Assembly (NCBI RefSeq): GCF_029674545.1 | Contig: NZ_CP121354.1 | Span: 3,171,001-3,235,000 of the forward strand | DNA: 64,000 bases | Direction: 5' to 3' | Source of the DNA: Mesorhizobium sp. WSM4904 | GTDB taxonomy: Bacteria; Pseudomonadota; Alphaproteobacteria; Rhizobiales; Rhizobiaceae | Shown: piece after piece, positions 24,953-34,314 of the stretch | Layout of the letters: every line of letters begins with the position of its first letter | How positions within the stretch are numbered: position 1 is the stretch's first letter | The notes under the pieces: generated by a model | Seen by the model: the letters and a program-made list of their open reading frames with translations, nothing else | Databases searched by the model: none | Told to the model about the DNA's origin: nothing | Position numbers and translations under genes: made by a program

Positions 24953-25594
24953 TCAGATCCCTCCCGCTCGTCGAGAGTGGGTAATCGGTATCTCCAATCG
25001 TTCCGCCATGCGCACGAGATCGGCGAGCGACGCCGCCATCATTTTCTGCATCACGTTCCTTCTATGGATCTGCAACGTAACCTCGCTGATTCCCAACTCA
25101 GCCGCGGCCTGTTTGTTGAGGAGACCACTCACGACAAGCGGCAGCACGTCGCGCTCGCGCGGCGTGAGCTCCAGATAGCGTTGCCTCAACATGATGAGTT
25201 CGGCGCGCTCCGATCGCCTTTCCCGATCCTGGGCGATCGCCGTCTGGATTGCGGCCATGAGGTCGGCGTCACTGAAAGGCTTTGTCAGGAAGTCCACGGC
25301 GCCGTGTTTGATCGCGCGCACCGAGGATGGGATGTCGCCGTGCCCTGTTATGAAGACGATCGGCGGATGATCGCCCTCGGCGATCTGCTTCTGCAGATCG
25401 AGGCCGTTGATGTCCGGCAATTCCACATCGAGGATGAGGCAGGCGGGGACGTCCGGCTTTTCCGCCAGGACATAGTCGCCGGCCGATCCGAACGCGATGG
25501 CGCGCATGCCGTGCGACTCTAGAAGCTCACCAAGCGCTTCCCGGATGCGCACGTCGTCATCGACGATGAAGACCATGTGGTTGTAGGTCGTCAT
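24953..25594 (-). CDS. FixJ-family response regulator
   Basis: This 213-residue regulator has a receiver (FIVDDDVRIREALGELLESH; Asp in LILDVELPDING; Lys in FLTKPFSD) and a LuxR-type HTH (LTPRERDVLPLVVSGLLNKQ). Its ATG overlaps the kinase stop by 4 nt (ATGA), which marks it as the direct partner of the multi-PAS kinase. The segment GHGDIPSSVRAIKHGAVDFL is the classical FixJ-type signature. The DNA targets are unknown. Confidence 0.92.
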   Translation of the reverse strand: MTTYNHMVFIVDDDVRIREALGELLESHGMRAIAFGSAGDYVLAEKPDVPACLILDVELPDINGLDLQKQIAEGDHPPIVFITGHGDIPSSVRAIKHGAVDFLTKPFSDADLMAAIQTAIAQDRERRSERAELIMLRQRYLELTPRERDVLPLVVSGLLNKQAAAELGISEVTLQIHRRNVMQKMMAASLADLVRMAERLEIPITHSRRAGGI

Positions 25595-28500
25595 GCTGCC
25601 GCTTTCATTTCAACGGGCATTGTAAAGACGAACGTCGTTCCGTGCGGCTCGTTCTTCTCCACCCACAACCGTCCCCCGTGCGACTCGACGATCGAACGGC
25701 AGATCGCGAGGCCCATGCCCATGCCGTGCTCTTTCGTCGTAAAGAACGGCTCGAATATTCGGTCGGGAAACTCGATGCCCGGGCCACGATCGCTGATTTC
25801 GATCTGGATCGCATTCCTTACCCGGCGCACGCGAAGTCCAAGAACTCTGTCGCCCGCAACGGAGTCCATCGCATCCATGCCGTTGCGGATGAGGTTCACC
25901 AGAACCTGCTGAATCTGCACCCGATCGAGCGCGACGACAGGAAGGTCGTTTTCGACATCGATGTCCATACGAACACGACGCCGCGCCGCCTCTTCAGCCA
26001 TGAGGTCACGCGCCTCCGCGACGACGCTGCCGAGCGTTGTGTAGGCCATCGCGTCTGCGGACTGCTTGAACAAGGCGCGGATGCGGCTGACGACATCCGC
26101 CGCCGAATTGGCATCCCGGATAATACGCTCCACCGTCTTCTGCGCCCGCTCGATATTTGGCGGTTCGGCCGTGAGCCAGCGCTGGCAGGCATACGAGTTG
26201 GCGACGACGGCCGCCAGAGGCTGGTTCACCTCATGCGCTATAGAGGCCGAAAGCTCGGCAAGACTCGCCGCCTGGCTCGCACGTGCGAGTCTCTCTTGCG
26301 CCAGACGCAGCTCTTCTTGCGCTCGAACTTCACCATCGATGTCCAGACAGACGACGTTCCACTGAACAATCGCCCCTTCGGCATTGCGCATCGGCGCTGC
26401 GCGCGTATCGACCCAGCAATATTCGCCATCGAAGCGCCGCAGACGGTGCCTCCGCGCATATGGTTCGCCAGTGGCCAACGAATGGGCATAGTTCGTTTTG
26501 ACGCCCGCCAAGTCGTCAGGATGAACACCTTCGTCGAGTGTGCGGGCCAGGCGCGACTTTCCCTTGCCGTCCATTGACTCCAACTCATATCCGAGGAATT
26601 CGCGGAGCTGACGGCTGCGATATATCGGCTCGCCATTCGGTGCGGCGCAGTCGATCATCACCGGCAGCGTTTCAACCAGCTGCCACAGCGAACGTTCTCT
26701 CTCGCGCAGCGCCACCTGCGCGCGCATCTCATCGTCGATGTCGATGGAAACCTGGTACCATTGCACGATCGTTCCGTCTCGATCGCGCAGAGGCTCGCAA
26801 CGCCCCTCTATCCAGCGATAATTGCCGTCCTTCCAACGCCGGCGATATCGCATGATGAAGGAGTTGCCAGTTTTGAGGCAGTTGGCCGACGTAGCCAGCA
26901 CCTCGGGAGCATCTTCGGGGTGAACCAGCTCTTGCGCCACCCTGGTGAAATCTTCGAAGCTCGCCCCGGAGATGCCGAGATCCTCCAAAGACCGCCTGTT
27001 GACGTAGGCCAGCTTGCCATCGGGCGTCCAGCTCCAGATGTGGACAGGCAAGGCATCGACGAGCTGCTGAAGCTCGCGTTCTCTTTCGCGCAATGCCTCT
27101 TGCGCTCGCATCTCGTCTTCGATGTCGATTGAAGCCATATACCATTGCACGATCGCGCCATCGGCGTCCCGTAACGGTTCCGCTCGCGCTTCTATCCAGC
27201 GGTAGACGCCATCCTTCTCGCGACGACGAAACCGGTTCACGAAAGGCTGGCCGGTGGCAAAGCCATTCGATGCCCTCCGGAACATTGTCGGAAAGTCTTC
27301 AGGGTGGGCCAGGTCCCGAGCCAAGGCATCGAAGTCCTCGATGTGCGTGGGTGGCGAACCGACCTTCTCCAGATATCGTTTGCTAGTGTAGGTGATCCTG
27401 CCTGAAGGAGCGAAGCTCAGGATATTCACGGGCACGACGTCAATCATCTGTTCCAGCTGGCGTTTGCTGCTCCGCAGTGCTTCTTCGGTTCGCACCTGAT
27501 CATCGATGTCGTGTGACAACCCGTACCATTGTACGACGGATCCCTCCTCATTCCGCATCGGCTCTGCACGGCTCGACATCCAGCGATAGATGCCATCCGC
27601 GCGACGCAGGCGATAGTTCAGCGAGAAGCTCTCGCCGGTGATGATGGAATGGTTGAGCGCAGCTTCCAGCTTGGCCGCATCTTCGGGATGTACGACAGCC
27701 GCTATGGCAGCTGTCAGACCATTTCCTCCCGCACTCTCGTATTCTCCCACGTCGAGACCGAGAAACTCGACCATTTGCTTGCTGAAGAAGACCGGCTCGC
27801 CCGACGCAGACAGGCGCCAAAGGAAGCTCGGCACCATATCGACAAGTTGCGAGAGCTCGCGTTCGCGGAGACGCAGCGCTTCCTGGGCGCGCATCTCATC
27901 GTCGATATCGATGGAAATTGCATACCATTGTACGATCGCGCCGCTATGATCACGAACCGGCTCCCAGCGACCATCCACCCAGCGGTAGGCGCCGTCCGCT
28001 CGACGCATGCGATACTTCATCGAGTTGGGCTCGCCGGTAGCCAAGGAATGATGGAGCCTTTTCAAAAGGCGGGCAGCATCTTCCGGATGGACGAGAGACT
28101 GGATGGCTGCCGCCATCCGGCTCATTCCCGGCCTGTCCAATTGCGCCACGTCGTTCAGTCCGAAGAAGTCGAGCAAGCGTTTATTGAAGAAGATCGGCTC
28201 ACCTTCGGGTGTCAGACGCCTGATCTGGACCGGGACCATGTCGACGAGCTGAGAAAGTTCCCTTTCCCGGCCACGCAGCGCCGTCACGGTTTTCTTGTAG
28301 ACGTCATTGTCGAGTGCAATGCCATACCATCCCACGATACGACCGCGGCTGTCGCGTGCTGGCCGCGCGGCTGCTCGAGCCCAGACATAGATGCCGCTCG
28401 CGCGCCGAAAGCGAAACTCGACATTGAAGTGATCGCCTGTCTCTAGGCAGTGGCGCCATGTGGCCGCGATCTGCTCATAGTCGTCCGGATGAAGCAGACG

Positions 28501-29388
28501 CTTCCAGGCGGTATGCCCCTCGTCCAAAGACGCGTTCAGTTCTTCCAACGTCACCCCAAGAGAATTCTGTGCAAACGGGTGCAGGTAAATCCATCTGCCG
28601 GCCGCGTCGAACGCCCATCCGTTCCCGAATATGCTCTCGACAACCTTCGCCGATCGAATTGGTTCAGCCTCGCTTTCTACCGATGGGTCCAACCCTGCCG
28701 AGGCGAGTGCCTCCCTATCCGTCACCAGATCGTCGATGTCGACACTCACACTGTAACCTGGTTCTGACCGCGTCTCGTTCCAGCGATAACTACCGTCGGC
28801 CTGGAGTTGCCGATGCCTCGTCACCTGAGGAACACCCGTCCAGAAGGCGCGGGCGGCAGCGTGAGCTGCGGCAGTCCGGTCATCCGGATGGACAAGGCTC
28901 AGCGAATGCGGAGCATCGGAAACGGCTTTGCTTTCGAGCGTATCACTGATGACGTCAGCGAATCGTTCCTTGGCCGCGGACGGAACATCACCGTCGATCA
29001 GTGCACCGTACCATGCAAGGATACGACCTGTGCTGTCGCGCAACGGCTGCCCCGAGCTTCTGCTCCAACCGTAAGCACCGCTAGCGCGCAATAGACGATG
29101 CTCCATATTGTAATGGTCACCTGTTTGCAGGCAGCGACGCCACATAGTGACGGTTGCGTCGTAATCGTCTGGATGGACTAGCCGCTTCCACCCGACCGCG
29201 CCCTCTTCCGAAGGCGAATTGAGCTCCTCCAGCGTTGTGCCGAGAAGCGTCAGCGCACTTGGCGTCACGTAGGTGAATGTGCCCGAGGCGTCTGTCGCCC
29301 ACGCGTTGCCGACCACGCCTTCGATGATCCGAGCCGCTCGCAATGCTTCGGGGTCGATTCCGCCAATGGACTTAAACGCTGTCGTCAT
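25591..29388 (-). CDS. Histidine kinase with eight tandem PAS-like units
   Basis: This 1265-residue cytoplasmic kinase has no membrane segment. Its sensor part is seven full PAS/PAC units and one half unit, roughly at residues 15-135, 140-225 (half, second unit), 240-365, 375-500, 505-630, 630-755, 760-885 and 885-1010. Linkers repeat the pattern IVQWY, SIDIDDEMRAQEAL, RERELSQLVD. Units 1 and 3 are especially similar, indicating internal duplication. The kinase core has His in SIAHEVNQPLAAV, N box NLIRNGMDAMD, G1 DRGPGIEF and FFTTKEHGMGMGL. It leads the operon with three response regulators, overlapping the first by 4 nt. The ligand of any PAS is unknown, and no haem-type His as in FixL is obvious. 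Confidence 0.9.
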   Translation of the reverse strand: MTTAFKSIGGIDPEALRAARIIEGVVGNAWATDASGTFTYVTPSALTLLGTTLEELNSPSEEGAVGWKRLVHPDDYDATVTMWRRCLQTGDHYNMEHRLLRASGAYGWSRSSGQPLRDSTGRILAWYGALIDGDVPSAAKERFADVISDTLESKAVSDAPHSLSLVHPDDRTAAAHAAARAFWTGVPQVTRHRQLQADGSYRWNETRSEPGYSVSVDIDDLVTDREALASAGLDPSVESEAEPIRSAKVVESIFGNGWAFDAAGRWIYLHPFAQNSLGVTLEELNASLDEGHTAWKRLLHPDDYEQIAATWRHCLETGDHFNVEFRFRRASGIYVWARAAARPARDSRGRIVGWYGIALDNDVYKKTVTALRGRERELSQLVDMVPVQIRRLTPEGEPIFFNKRLLDFFGLNDVAQLDRPGMSRMAAAIQSLVHPEDAARLLKRLHHSLATGEPNSMKYRMRRADGAYRWVDGRWEPVRDHSGAIVQWYAISIDIDDEMRAQEALRLRERELSQLVDMVPSFLWRLSASGEPVFFSKQMVEFLGLDVGEYESAGGNGLTAAIAAVVHPEDAAKLEAALNHSIITGESFSLNYRLRRADGIYRWMSSRAEPMRNEEGSVVQWYGLSHDIDDQVRTEEALRSSKRQLEQMIDVVPVNILSFAPSGRITYTSKRYLEKVGSPPTHIEDFDALARDLAHPEDFPTMFRRASNGFATGQPFVNRFRRREKDGVYRWIEARAEPLRDADGAIVQWYMASIDIEDEMRAQEALRERERELQQLVDALPVHIWSWTPDGKLAYVNRRSLEDLGISGASFEDFTRVAQELVHPEDAPEVLATSANCLKTGNSFIMRYRRRWKDGNYRWIEGRCEPLRDRDGTIVQWYQVSIDIDDEMRAQVALRERERSLWQLVETLPVMIDCAAPNGEPIYRSRQLREFLGYELESMDGKGKSRLARTLDEGVHPDDLAGVKTNYAHSLATGEPYARRHRLRRFDGEYCWVDTRAAPMRNAEGAIVQWNVVCLDIDGEVRAQEELRLAQERLARASQAASLAELSASIAHEVNQPLAAVVANSYACQRWLTAEPPNIERAQKTVERIIRDANSAADVVSRIRALFKQSADAMAYTTLGSVVAEARDLMAEEAARRRVRMDIDVENDLPVVALDRVQIQQVLVNLIRNGMDAMDSVAGDRVLGLRVRRVRNAIQIEISDRGPGIEFPDRIFEPFFTTKEHGMGMGLAICRSIVESHGGRLWVEKNEPHGTTFVFTMPVEMKAAA

Positions 29389-29809
29389 TGTCTTCTCCTC
29401 CCGGACACAAAAAGCCGGAGACCGTCAGCGCCCTGTGTAGCACTCATCCTTGGATCTGGGTGGCGATTTGGCTTGCCAGCTTAACGTGGCCATGCCTCGG
29501 CCGCACGTCATGGAAATCCATGAGGTATGGGCGATCCTGCGTTGCGGACAAGGCTGCTCGACTTCCCTGAGTGAGGGTTCAAGCGATCGGGGTGAAGGGG
29601 TACTGAAGGCAAGCAGTTGCTCGCGAGCTTGTCGAAGCGGGTCGCCATTCGCTGGCAAAAGAAGCCGACGCGTCAGTCGTTTATTTCGATGCCCCGCAAC
29701 CTATCCCGTGGTGTGGCTCGCCCTCTCCCTCAACACAATCGACCAGCAAACGCACCTCGATGTACGTCGTCGATGCCGCGTGTAAGGCGGCGGTCAGCAG
29801 GAGATGAAC
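29389..29809. other. Divergent spacer between the PAS kinase and the metallo-hydrolase
   Basis: I see no gene supported by start, ribosome-binding site or family in these 421 nt. The kinase GAGGAG site lies at its left edge and AGGAG for the metallo-hydrolase at 29799. No FNR/FixK-type box was found here. Confidence 0.5.
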
Positions 29810-30727
29810 ATGAGCCTAAACAAAACCTCACACCCCCGCAGAACGGGGACCGAAGAGTTGGTTCCGTCTCGCTATGCGGTACGAGTCGGCGAGATCGAAG
29901 TGCTGGTGGTCAGCGATGGAGTGCTACCGCTTCCAACCAACATGTTGGGATACAACGCCGACCCCACCGTGCATGCGGCCTGGCTGAAGGACATGTTCCT
30001 GCCGCCGGACGCTTTCGACTGGGCGCTGAACGCGGTCGTGGTGCGCAGCGGCGGGCAGACCATACTCATCGATGCCGGGCTAGGATTGGACCCGGAGTTG
30101 AACTTGCCGCGGGCCGGGCAGTTGATCAAGCGACTGGAGGCCGCCGGCATAGATCTCGGATCCGTGACCGACGTGGTGCTCACCCACATGCACATGGACC
30201 ACGTTGGCGGGCTGCTCGTCGACGGGGTGAAAGACCAATTGCGTCCGGACCTGCGGATCCACGTGGCGGCCGCCGAGGTCAAGTTCTGGGAGTCGCCCGA
30301 TTTCTCCCGCGTCTCAATGCCACCAGGGTTCCCGGATGCGCTTCGGGCAACCGCCAAGCGGTTCAGGAAAGAGTACGAGAGCAAGCTGCGGCTGTTCGAT
30401 GAGGAACACGAGGTGGCGCCGGGCGTGATCGTCTCTAGAACGGGCGGCCACACTCCCGGGCACAGCGTAGTCCGCGTGGCATCCGGCAAAGACCGGCTGA
30501 TGTTTGCTGGCGATGCCGTGTTCACTGTCGGGTTCGAACACCCTGACTGGTACAACGGTTTCGAGCACGATCCCGAGGAGGCAGCTCGCGTTCGGGTCCG
30601 ACTCTTGCGGGAACTGGCGGAGACCGGAGAGCTGCTGGTGGCTACTCACATGCCGTTCCCCTCCGTCGGCCATGTGGCGGTGGACGGCGATGTCTTTCGT
30701 TGGGTGCCGGTCTTCTGGGATTACTGA
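29810..30727 (+). CDS. MBL-fold metallo-hydrolase
   Basis: This 305-residue cytoplasmic protein has the metallo-beta-lactamase metal motif TDVVLTHMHMDHVGG, a further His in RTGGHTPGHSV and Asp in MFAGDAVFTVG. It resembles the AHL-lactonase/glyoxalase-II-like subgroup, which hydrolyse lactones, thioesters or phosphoesters. ATG 29810 is chosen over 29804 because AGGAG (29799-29803) is 6 nt from it. A strong hairpin follows the stop, and the gene appears monocistronic. The substrate is not determinable. Confidence 0.85.
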   Translation: MSLNKTSHPRRTGTEELVPSRYAVRVGEIEVLVVSDGVLPLPTNMLGYNADPTVHAAWLKDMFLPPDAFDWALNAVVVRSGGQTILIDAGLGLDPELNLPRAGQLIKRLEAAGIDLGSVTDVVLTHMHMDHVGGLLVDGVKDQLRPDLRIHVAAAEVKFWESPDFSRVSMPPGFPDALRATAKRFRKEYESKLRLFDEEHEVAPGVIVSRTGGHTPGHSVVRVASGKDRLMFAGDAVFTVGFEHPDWYNGFEHDPEEAARVRVRLLRELAETGELLVATHMPFPSVGHVAVDGDVFRWVPVFWDY

Positions 30728-30753
30728 CCGCTCGTTGGGTCAGGGCCTAAACT

Positions 30754-30790
30754 AGGGCGCGTACTCATAGTGTTAATGAGTTTGCGCCCT
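30754..30790 (+). terminator. Rho-independent-type terminator of the metallo-hydrolase gene
   Basis: AGGGCGC pairs with GCGCCCT and inside them ACTCAT pairs with ATGAGT, separated by a 2x2 internal mismatch, with a 7-nt loop. GGTTTT follows. The hairpin begins 27 nt after the stop codon. Confidence 0.75.
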
Positions 30791-31161
30791 GGTTTTCCCG
30801 CAAGCTTGGCCGTTCGCATCACTTTTGCGACGCTCATCTTCGCTCGCCTCTGTGAACGGGGATCGATTCCACAGCCTTGGCTGCGACTGTGCCGCAAGCG
30901 CCGACTCGCGTCACGCGATGATGGCAGCTTCTTCGGCATTCGGCTTGGGCTGGCTCCGTGTGCCGCGACCCTCTGAAACTGCAGTCCAGTCGCCGATCAC
31001 CTACGGGCGCCTTGGCCAGACGATTGAATGCCCGTTGCAGCAGGGATTGTTCCATATCCCGACTGGCATGCCGCTTTCACCACCGGTCACCGAGCGGCTA
31101 AAGACTTACCAAACCAAGGTGGCGGACGGCTTTCCATTGGCCGCGGCCGAATCGTTATCTG
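30791..31161. other. Spacer between the metallo-hydrolase and site-2 protease genes
   Basis: About 370 nt between convergent genes. Short open frames exist on both strands, but none shows a recognisable protein or ribosome-binding site. I see nothing else in it. Confidence 0.45.
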
Positions 31162-32244
31162 TCAGCTTGCGACGGCGCTGCGCAGCAGCATCAGCTCGCC
31201 GATGTTTTCGATGATGACATAGCCGACCAAATGGTCCTGGGCGTCCACCACACCGACGGCAGGTGCGGCTCCACTCTTCAGGTGTTCGAGCGCATTGATG
31301 AGCTTATCATCGTCGCGCATCACTGGGATATTTGCCGCCATTGCCTCGATCACAGGGGTCTGACCGCCGTGCTTCTGCAGGCCGGTGACGAGCCCCTCAC
31401 GTGTCAGCACGCCGCGCAGCCGGCCGCCATCGTCGACGATCGGGAACTCGTGTTGCGTCGTGCGCAACAAGGCCCGTGCTGCTTCGTCGAGGGTCGCGGT
31501 CGCCGGCAGGCTTTCAAACCGGCTGATCATGACGTCGCGCATGTTAACGGCGCGCGCCGCTGCCTCGAGCCCCATCGCCTGCGTTTCCGCAGCGGCGGCG
31601 AGGTAGACGAAGATCGCAACGAATATGAGCAGCACGTTGCCGACGACCAGACCGATGAAGCCGAAGGCGAAGGCGGCGAACTGACCAACGGTCCCTGCAA
31701 TCTCCGTCGCGCGCTGGCGGTTGTAGCGCGTGGCGAGCAAGGCGCGCAGCACGCGCCCGCCATCCATCGGAAAGGCCGGAATGAGGTTGAACAGGACCAG
31801 CCATATGTTGACGGCGGCGAGGCGAGCCACGAACGCGACATGCGGGTTCTCCATCGACGTCAGCGCGTCGATGCCGACGGTGGTGCCAAGCGCGGCGACG
31901 AGGAAGGCAGCGATGACGACATTGACCAACGGGCCGGCAAACGCGACGACGATCTCTTGCGACGGCTTCTCGGGCAGGCGCTCCAGCTCCGCGACGCCGC
32001 CGATCGGCAAGAGCGTGATCTTTGGAGTTCGAATGCCGTAGCGACTAGCGGCAGCGGCGTGGCCGAGCTCATGCAATACCACGCAGGCGAACACGGCACC
32101 GATGAAGGCGATGCCCTCGATCGCAGCCCGTGTTCCGCCCTCCTGGTAATAGGCGATGCCGATCCAGGCGAGCAGCAGCAGGAAGGTCAGGTGGATGCGG
32201 ATTTCGGTGTCGCCGACACGGAGGATCGGGTAGGACCACTGCAT
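31162..32244 (-). CDS. Site-2 protease family (M50) zinc metallopeptidase with CBS pair
   Basis: This 360-residue polytopic membrane protein has the zinc-protease motif VVLHELGHAAAAS (His58, Glu59, His62) and the second metal site NLIPAFPMDGGRV. After about six hydrophobic segments, two CBS domains occupy roughly residues 240-355 (VMISRFESLPATATLDEAA; IPVMRDDDKLINALEHL). Such SpoIVFB/Rip-like proteases cleave membrane-bound substrates, and the CBS pair may sense adenine nucleotides. ATG 32244 is chosen because GGAG precedes it; the frame is open further upstream with no family similarity. The substrate is unknown. Confidence 0.9.
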   Translation of the reverse strand: MQWSYPILRVGDTEIRIHLTFLLLLAWIGIAYYQEGGTRAAIEGIAFIGAVFACVVLHELGHAAAASRYGIRTPKITLLPIGGVAELERLPEKPSQEIVVAFAGPLVNVVIAAFLVAALGTTVGIDALTSMENPHVAFVARLAAVNIWLVLFNLIPAFPMDGGRVLRALLATRYNRQRATEIAGTVGQFAAFAFGFIGLVVGNVLLIFVAIFVYLAAAAETQAMGLEAAARAVNMRDVMISRFESLPATATLDEAARALLRTTQHEFPIVDDGGRLRGVLTREGLVTGLQKHGGQTPVIEAMAANIPVMRDDDKLINALEHLKSGAAPAVGVVDAQDHLVGYVIIENIGELMLLRSAVAS

Positions 32245-32396
32245 GATGTGACTCCGTCGGGTCGGGAAGCAGGCCGCGCCCGCCGAGCATGCCCCCGTTT
32301 GCAGTCGCGTCAAGTGCCTCGTCATTCGTTCGGGCGTGCGCTCCGGCCGGCTGTCAATGCAGGGGATTTCGGCCGGTGCGCGCACCGACGGTGGGC

Positions 32397-32610
32397 CGCG
32401 AGGACCCGTTCCGTGACCGAATGTTGAGCCTCGCCGACCTTCAGCCAGGCGAGACGGTGCTCGGCGTCGCCTGAGGGACGGGCACGCTGGCGATCGCGGC
32501 AAGGCGACTGGTCGGTCCGGGCTTTAGCATGGCCGATATGGACGCGTTGGCCGAGATGATCGACGGGGCGCGCGCCAAGGCCGTTCGCGCCGCTCTAGGT
32601 GTGGCGCCAC
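32397..32610 (+). pseudogene. Remnant of a SAM-dependent methyltransferase
   Basis: The conceptual reading from 32421 is MLSLADLQPGETVLGVA, a TGA stop, then GTGTLAIAARRLVGPGF. This matches the class-I methyltransferase motif I (normally VLDVACGTGTLAIAA) with the Cys codon replaced by TGA. A later part, MDALAEMIDGARAKAVRAAL, corresponds to the post-I region in the same frame. The rest of the gene is missing on both sides, so it is a truncated relic. Confidence 0.65.
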
Positions 32611-32613
32611 GCG

Positions 32614-32895
32614 CTACGGCTGGAGAAGTGCGCCACCGTACTGCGCCCAAAGGTGTTCGCAGTCCCAGCTTCTCAAGCTTGGCGTTCCTGGTTCCCCGTA
32701 AAAGACCATTGCACCGCGAACGTCGTATCCAAGCACCGACGCGTTGGCGACGAATTGGATGGCGCGCCCTAGGCTGACCGCGCCTATCCGCGCTTCAATT
32801 TTGCTGGTGAGATCGATCACTCCGAAGATTTCTGCATCCGCACCTCTGCCGGCCAAGACAGCCGTCGAGATCGCATCGTCCAGGGCAAGGAGCAT
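32614..32895 (-). CDS. Hypothetical protein, unrecognised
   Basis: An open frame of 93 codons begins at ATG 32895 with GGGGA about 8 nt before it. The protein has no signal peptide or membrane segment. I do not recognise a family; the C-terminal half (LGYDVRGAMVFYGEPGTPSL) looks protein-like. It lies between two relic-like stretches, so it could be a fragment. High GC makes chance open frames of this size common. Confidence 0.3.
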   Translation of the reverse strand: MLLALDDAISTAVLAGRGADAEIFGVIDLTSKIEARIGAVSLGRAIQFVANASVLGYDVRGAMVFYGEPGTPSLRSWDCEHLWAQYGGALLQP

Positions 32896-33098
32896 CGGAT
32901 GAGTCCCCGTAAGCAGCGCTTGCTAGCTTCGATGCGCGAAATTTGTTCCCGCGTCCCTGAAGGAATCTGAGTCCATGGGTTGCCCGGCGGCGATTTCAGA
33001 GAATCGGCCCGACCCTGCACACTGCCTTGACCTGCTTGACATGCACATGGATCAGGCATTTCGCACTCGCTGAGGCGCCCGAGTTGATGCGGATCCTT

Positions 33099-33112
33099 TT
33101 GACGCAGATCAA
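33099..33112. promoter_or_regulatory. FNR/FixK-type box upstream of the HlyD-ABC operon
   Basis: TTGACGCAGATCAA is a perfect TTGA-N6-TCAA palindrome centred 87 nt before the HlyD start. FNR/FixK activators bind this motif. No alternative promoter elements are evident nearby. Confidence 0.55.
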
Positions 33113-33192
33113 CGACCATCCGTCGCATCCGGACAAGGGTAAGAACAAGGCGCTGGCGCCCGTCGTCTTCTCTGGTGATTAGGAATCGACGA

Positions 33193-34314
33193 ATGCCCAA
33201 CACAACGGTCATCGATGACGGCACTGAGTTGCTCCCCTCGAATGACCGTTCGGCGGGCCGAATGCTTGTGCCGAATAAGCCCGAGATCAGCCTCCCGGAG
33301 ATCATTCCTGCCGCCGTGAAACGGCGCCGCCGGCTTTGGCTCGCGTTGGCGCTGGTTGCGATCGCCGGCGCGGCGGCAGGCGGATATTGGTGGCTGCATG
33401 CCGCTCCCGCACTGCCCGCCGGGATCGCCTTCGGCAACGGCAGGATAGAGGCAGACGAGATCGACATCGCGGCCAAGTTCAGTGGTCGCATCGCCGCGCT
33501 TCTCGTTGATGAGGGTGATGTCGTTCGCGCCGGCCAAGTGGTCGCGCGGATGGACACGCAGGACCTTGAGATGTCGCTCCGCAAAGCCGAGGCACAGGTG
33601 CTTGGGGCCAATCGGATGCTCGACGAGGCGCGGGCGGGCGTCGAGCAGCAGAATGCCCAGGCCAAGCTCGCCGAGCAGCAACTCACCCGCGCGATTGTCC
33701 TCGTCGACAAAGGTTACGCGACAGCCGAGATTCTCGATCAGCGGCAGCAGCAGATGAGCGCTGCCAATGCCGCGCTCGCGGCGGCCAATGCGCGCGTCGG
33801 ACAAGCCGAACAGACGCTGGCGGCCGCCAACCACGATGTCGACCTCTACCGGATCAATATCGCAGACAATTCGCTCGTCGCTCCGCGTGACGGCCGCGTT
33901 CAATATCGCCTCGCCAATATCGGCGAGGTGGTCGGCGCCGGCGGCAAGGTCTTGATCATGATCGACACGGGCTATGTCTATATGGACATTTTCCTGCCTA
34001 CGGCGGAAGCCGGTCGCACGACCGTAGGTAGCGCCGCGCGCATCGTGCTTGACGCCGCGCCTGAATCACCGATCCCGGCCAAGGTCGTCTTTGTCTCCGG
34101 AGAGGCACAGTTCACGCCGAAGGCTGTGGAGACCAAGGCGGAACGCGACAAGCTGATGTTCCGAGTCCGCGTGCGCGTTGATCCCGACTATCTGCGCATC
34201 CATGCAGCGGAGGTGAGCTCGGGAGTTCCCGGGCTCGCCTATGTGCACCTCAACGGCAGTGCCGAGTGGCCGACCTTCCTTGCACCAGGGCGGACGGATG
34301 AGCCATCTCGCTAA
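33193..34314 (+). CDS. HlyD/EmrA-type membrane fusion protein (YhiI-like)
   Basis: This 373-residue protein has one N-terminal transmembrane segment (about residues 49-66) and a periplasmic adaptor. A lipoyl-like half (FGNGRIEADEIDIAAKFSGR) is followed by a long coiled coil (AGVEQQNAQAKLAEQQLTRA) and then a second lipoyl/beta-barrel part. It would bridge the ABC exporter to an outer-membrane channel. ATG 33193 has AGGA 8 nt upstream. Its stop lies 17 nt inside the next gene, and the order adaptor, fused ATPase, permease matches E. coli yhiI-rbbA-yhhJ. The exported substrate is unknown. Confidence 0.88.
   Translation: MPNTTVIDDGTELLPSNDRSAGRMLVPNKPEISLPEIIPAAVKRRRRLWLALALVAIAGAAAGGYWWLHAAPALPAGIAFGNGRIEADEIDIAAKFSGRIAALLVDEGDVVRAGQVVARMDTQDLEMSLRKAEAQVLGANRMLDEARAGVEQQNAQAKLAEQQLTRAIVLVDKGYATAEILDQRQQQMSAANAALAAANARVGQAEQTLAAANHDVDLYRINIADNSLVAPRDGRVQYRLANIGEVVGAGGKVLIMIDTGYVYMDIFLPTAEAGRTTVGSAARIVLDAAPESPIPAKVVFVSGEAQFTPKAVETKAERDKLMFRVRVRVDPDYLRIHAAEVSSGVPGLAYVHLNGSAEWPTFLAPGRTDEPSR

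Noticed and set aside
29425..29658. Minus-strand frame beside the PAS kinase start
   Set aside because: It lies in the kinase upstream region, with no ribosome-binding site or family similarity.
32299..32313. TTGC-N7-TCAA upstream of the site-2 protease gene
   Set aside because: Position (about 62 nt before the start) is right for a FixK box, but spacing is one base too long, so I do not list it.
33040..33180. Short plus-strand frame ending PSHPDKGKNKALAPVVFSGD before the HlyD gene
   Set aside because: No ribosome-binding site or known family; it overlaps the FixK box, and may be a relic or chance.
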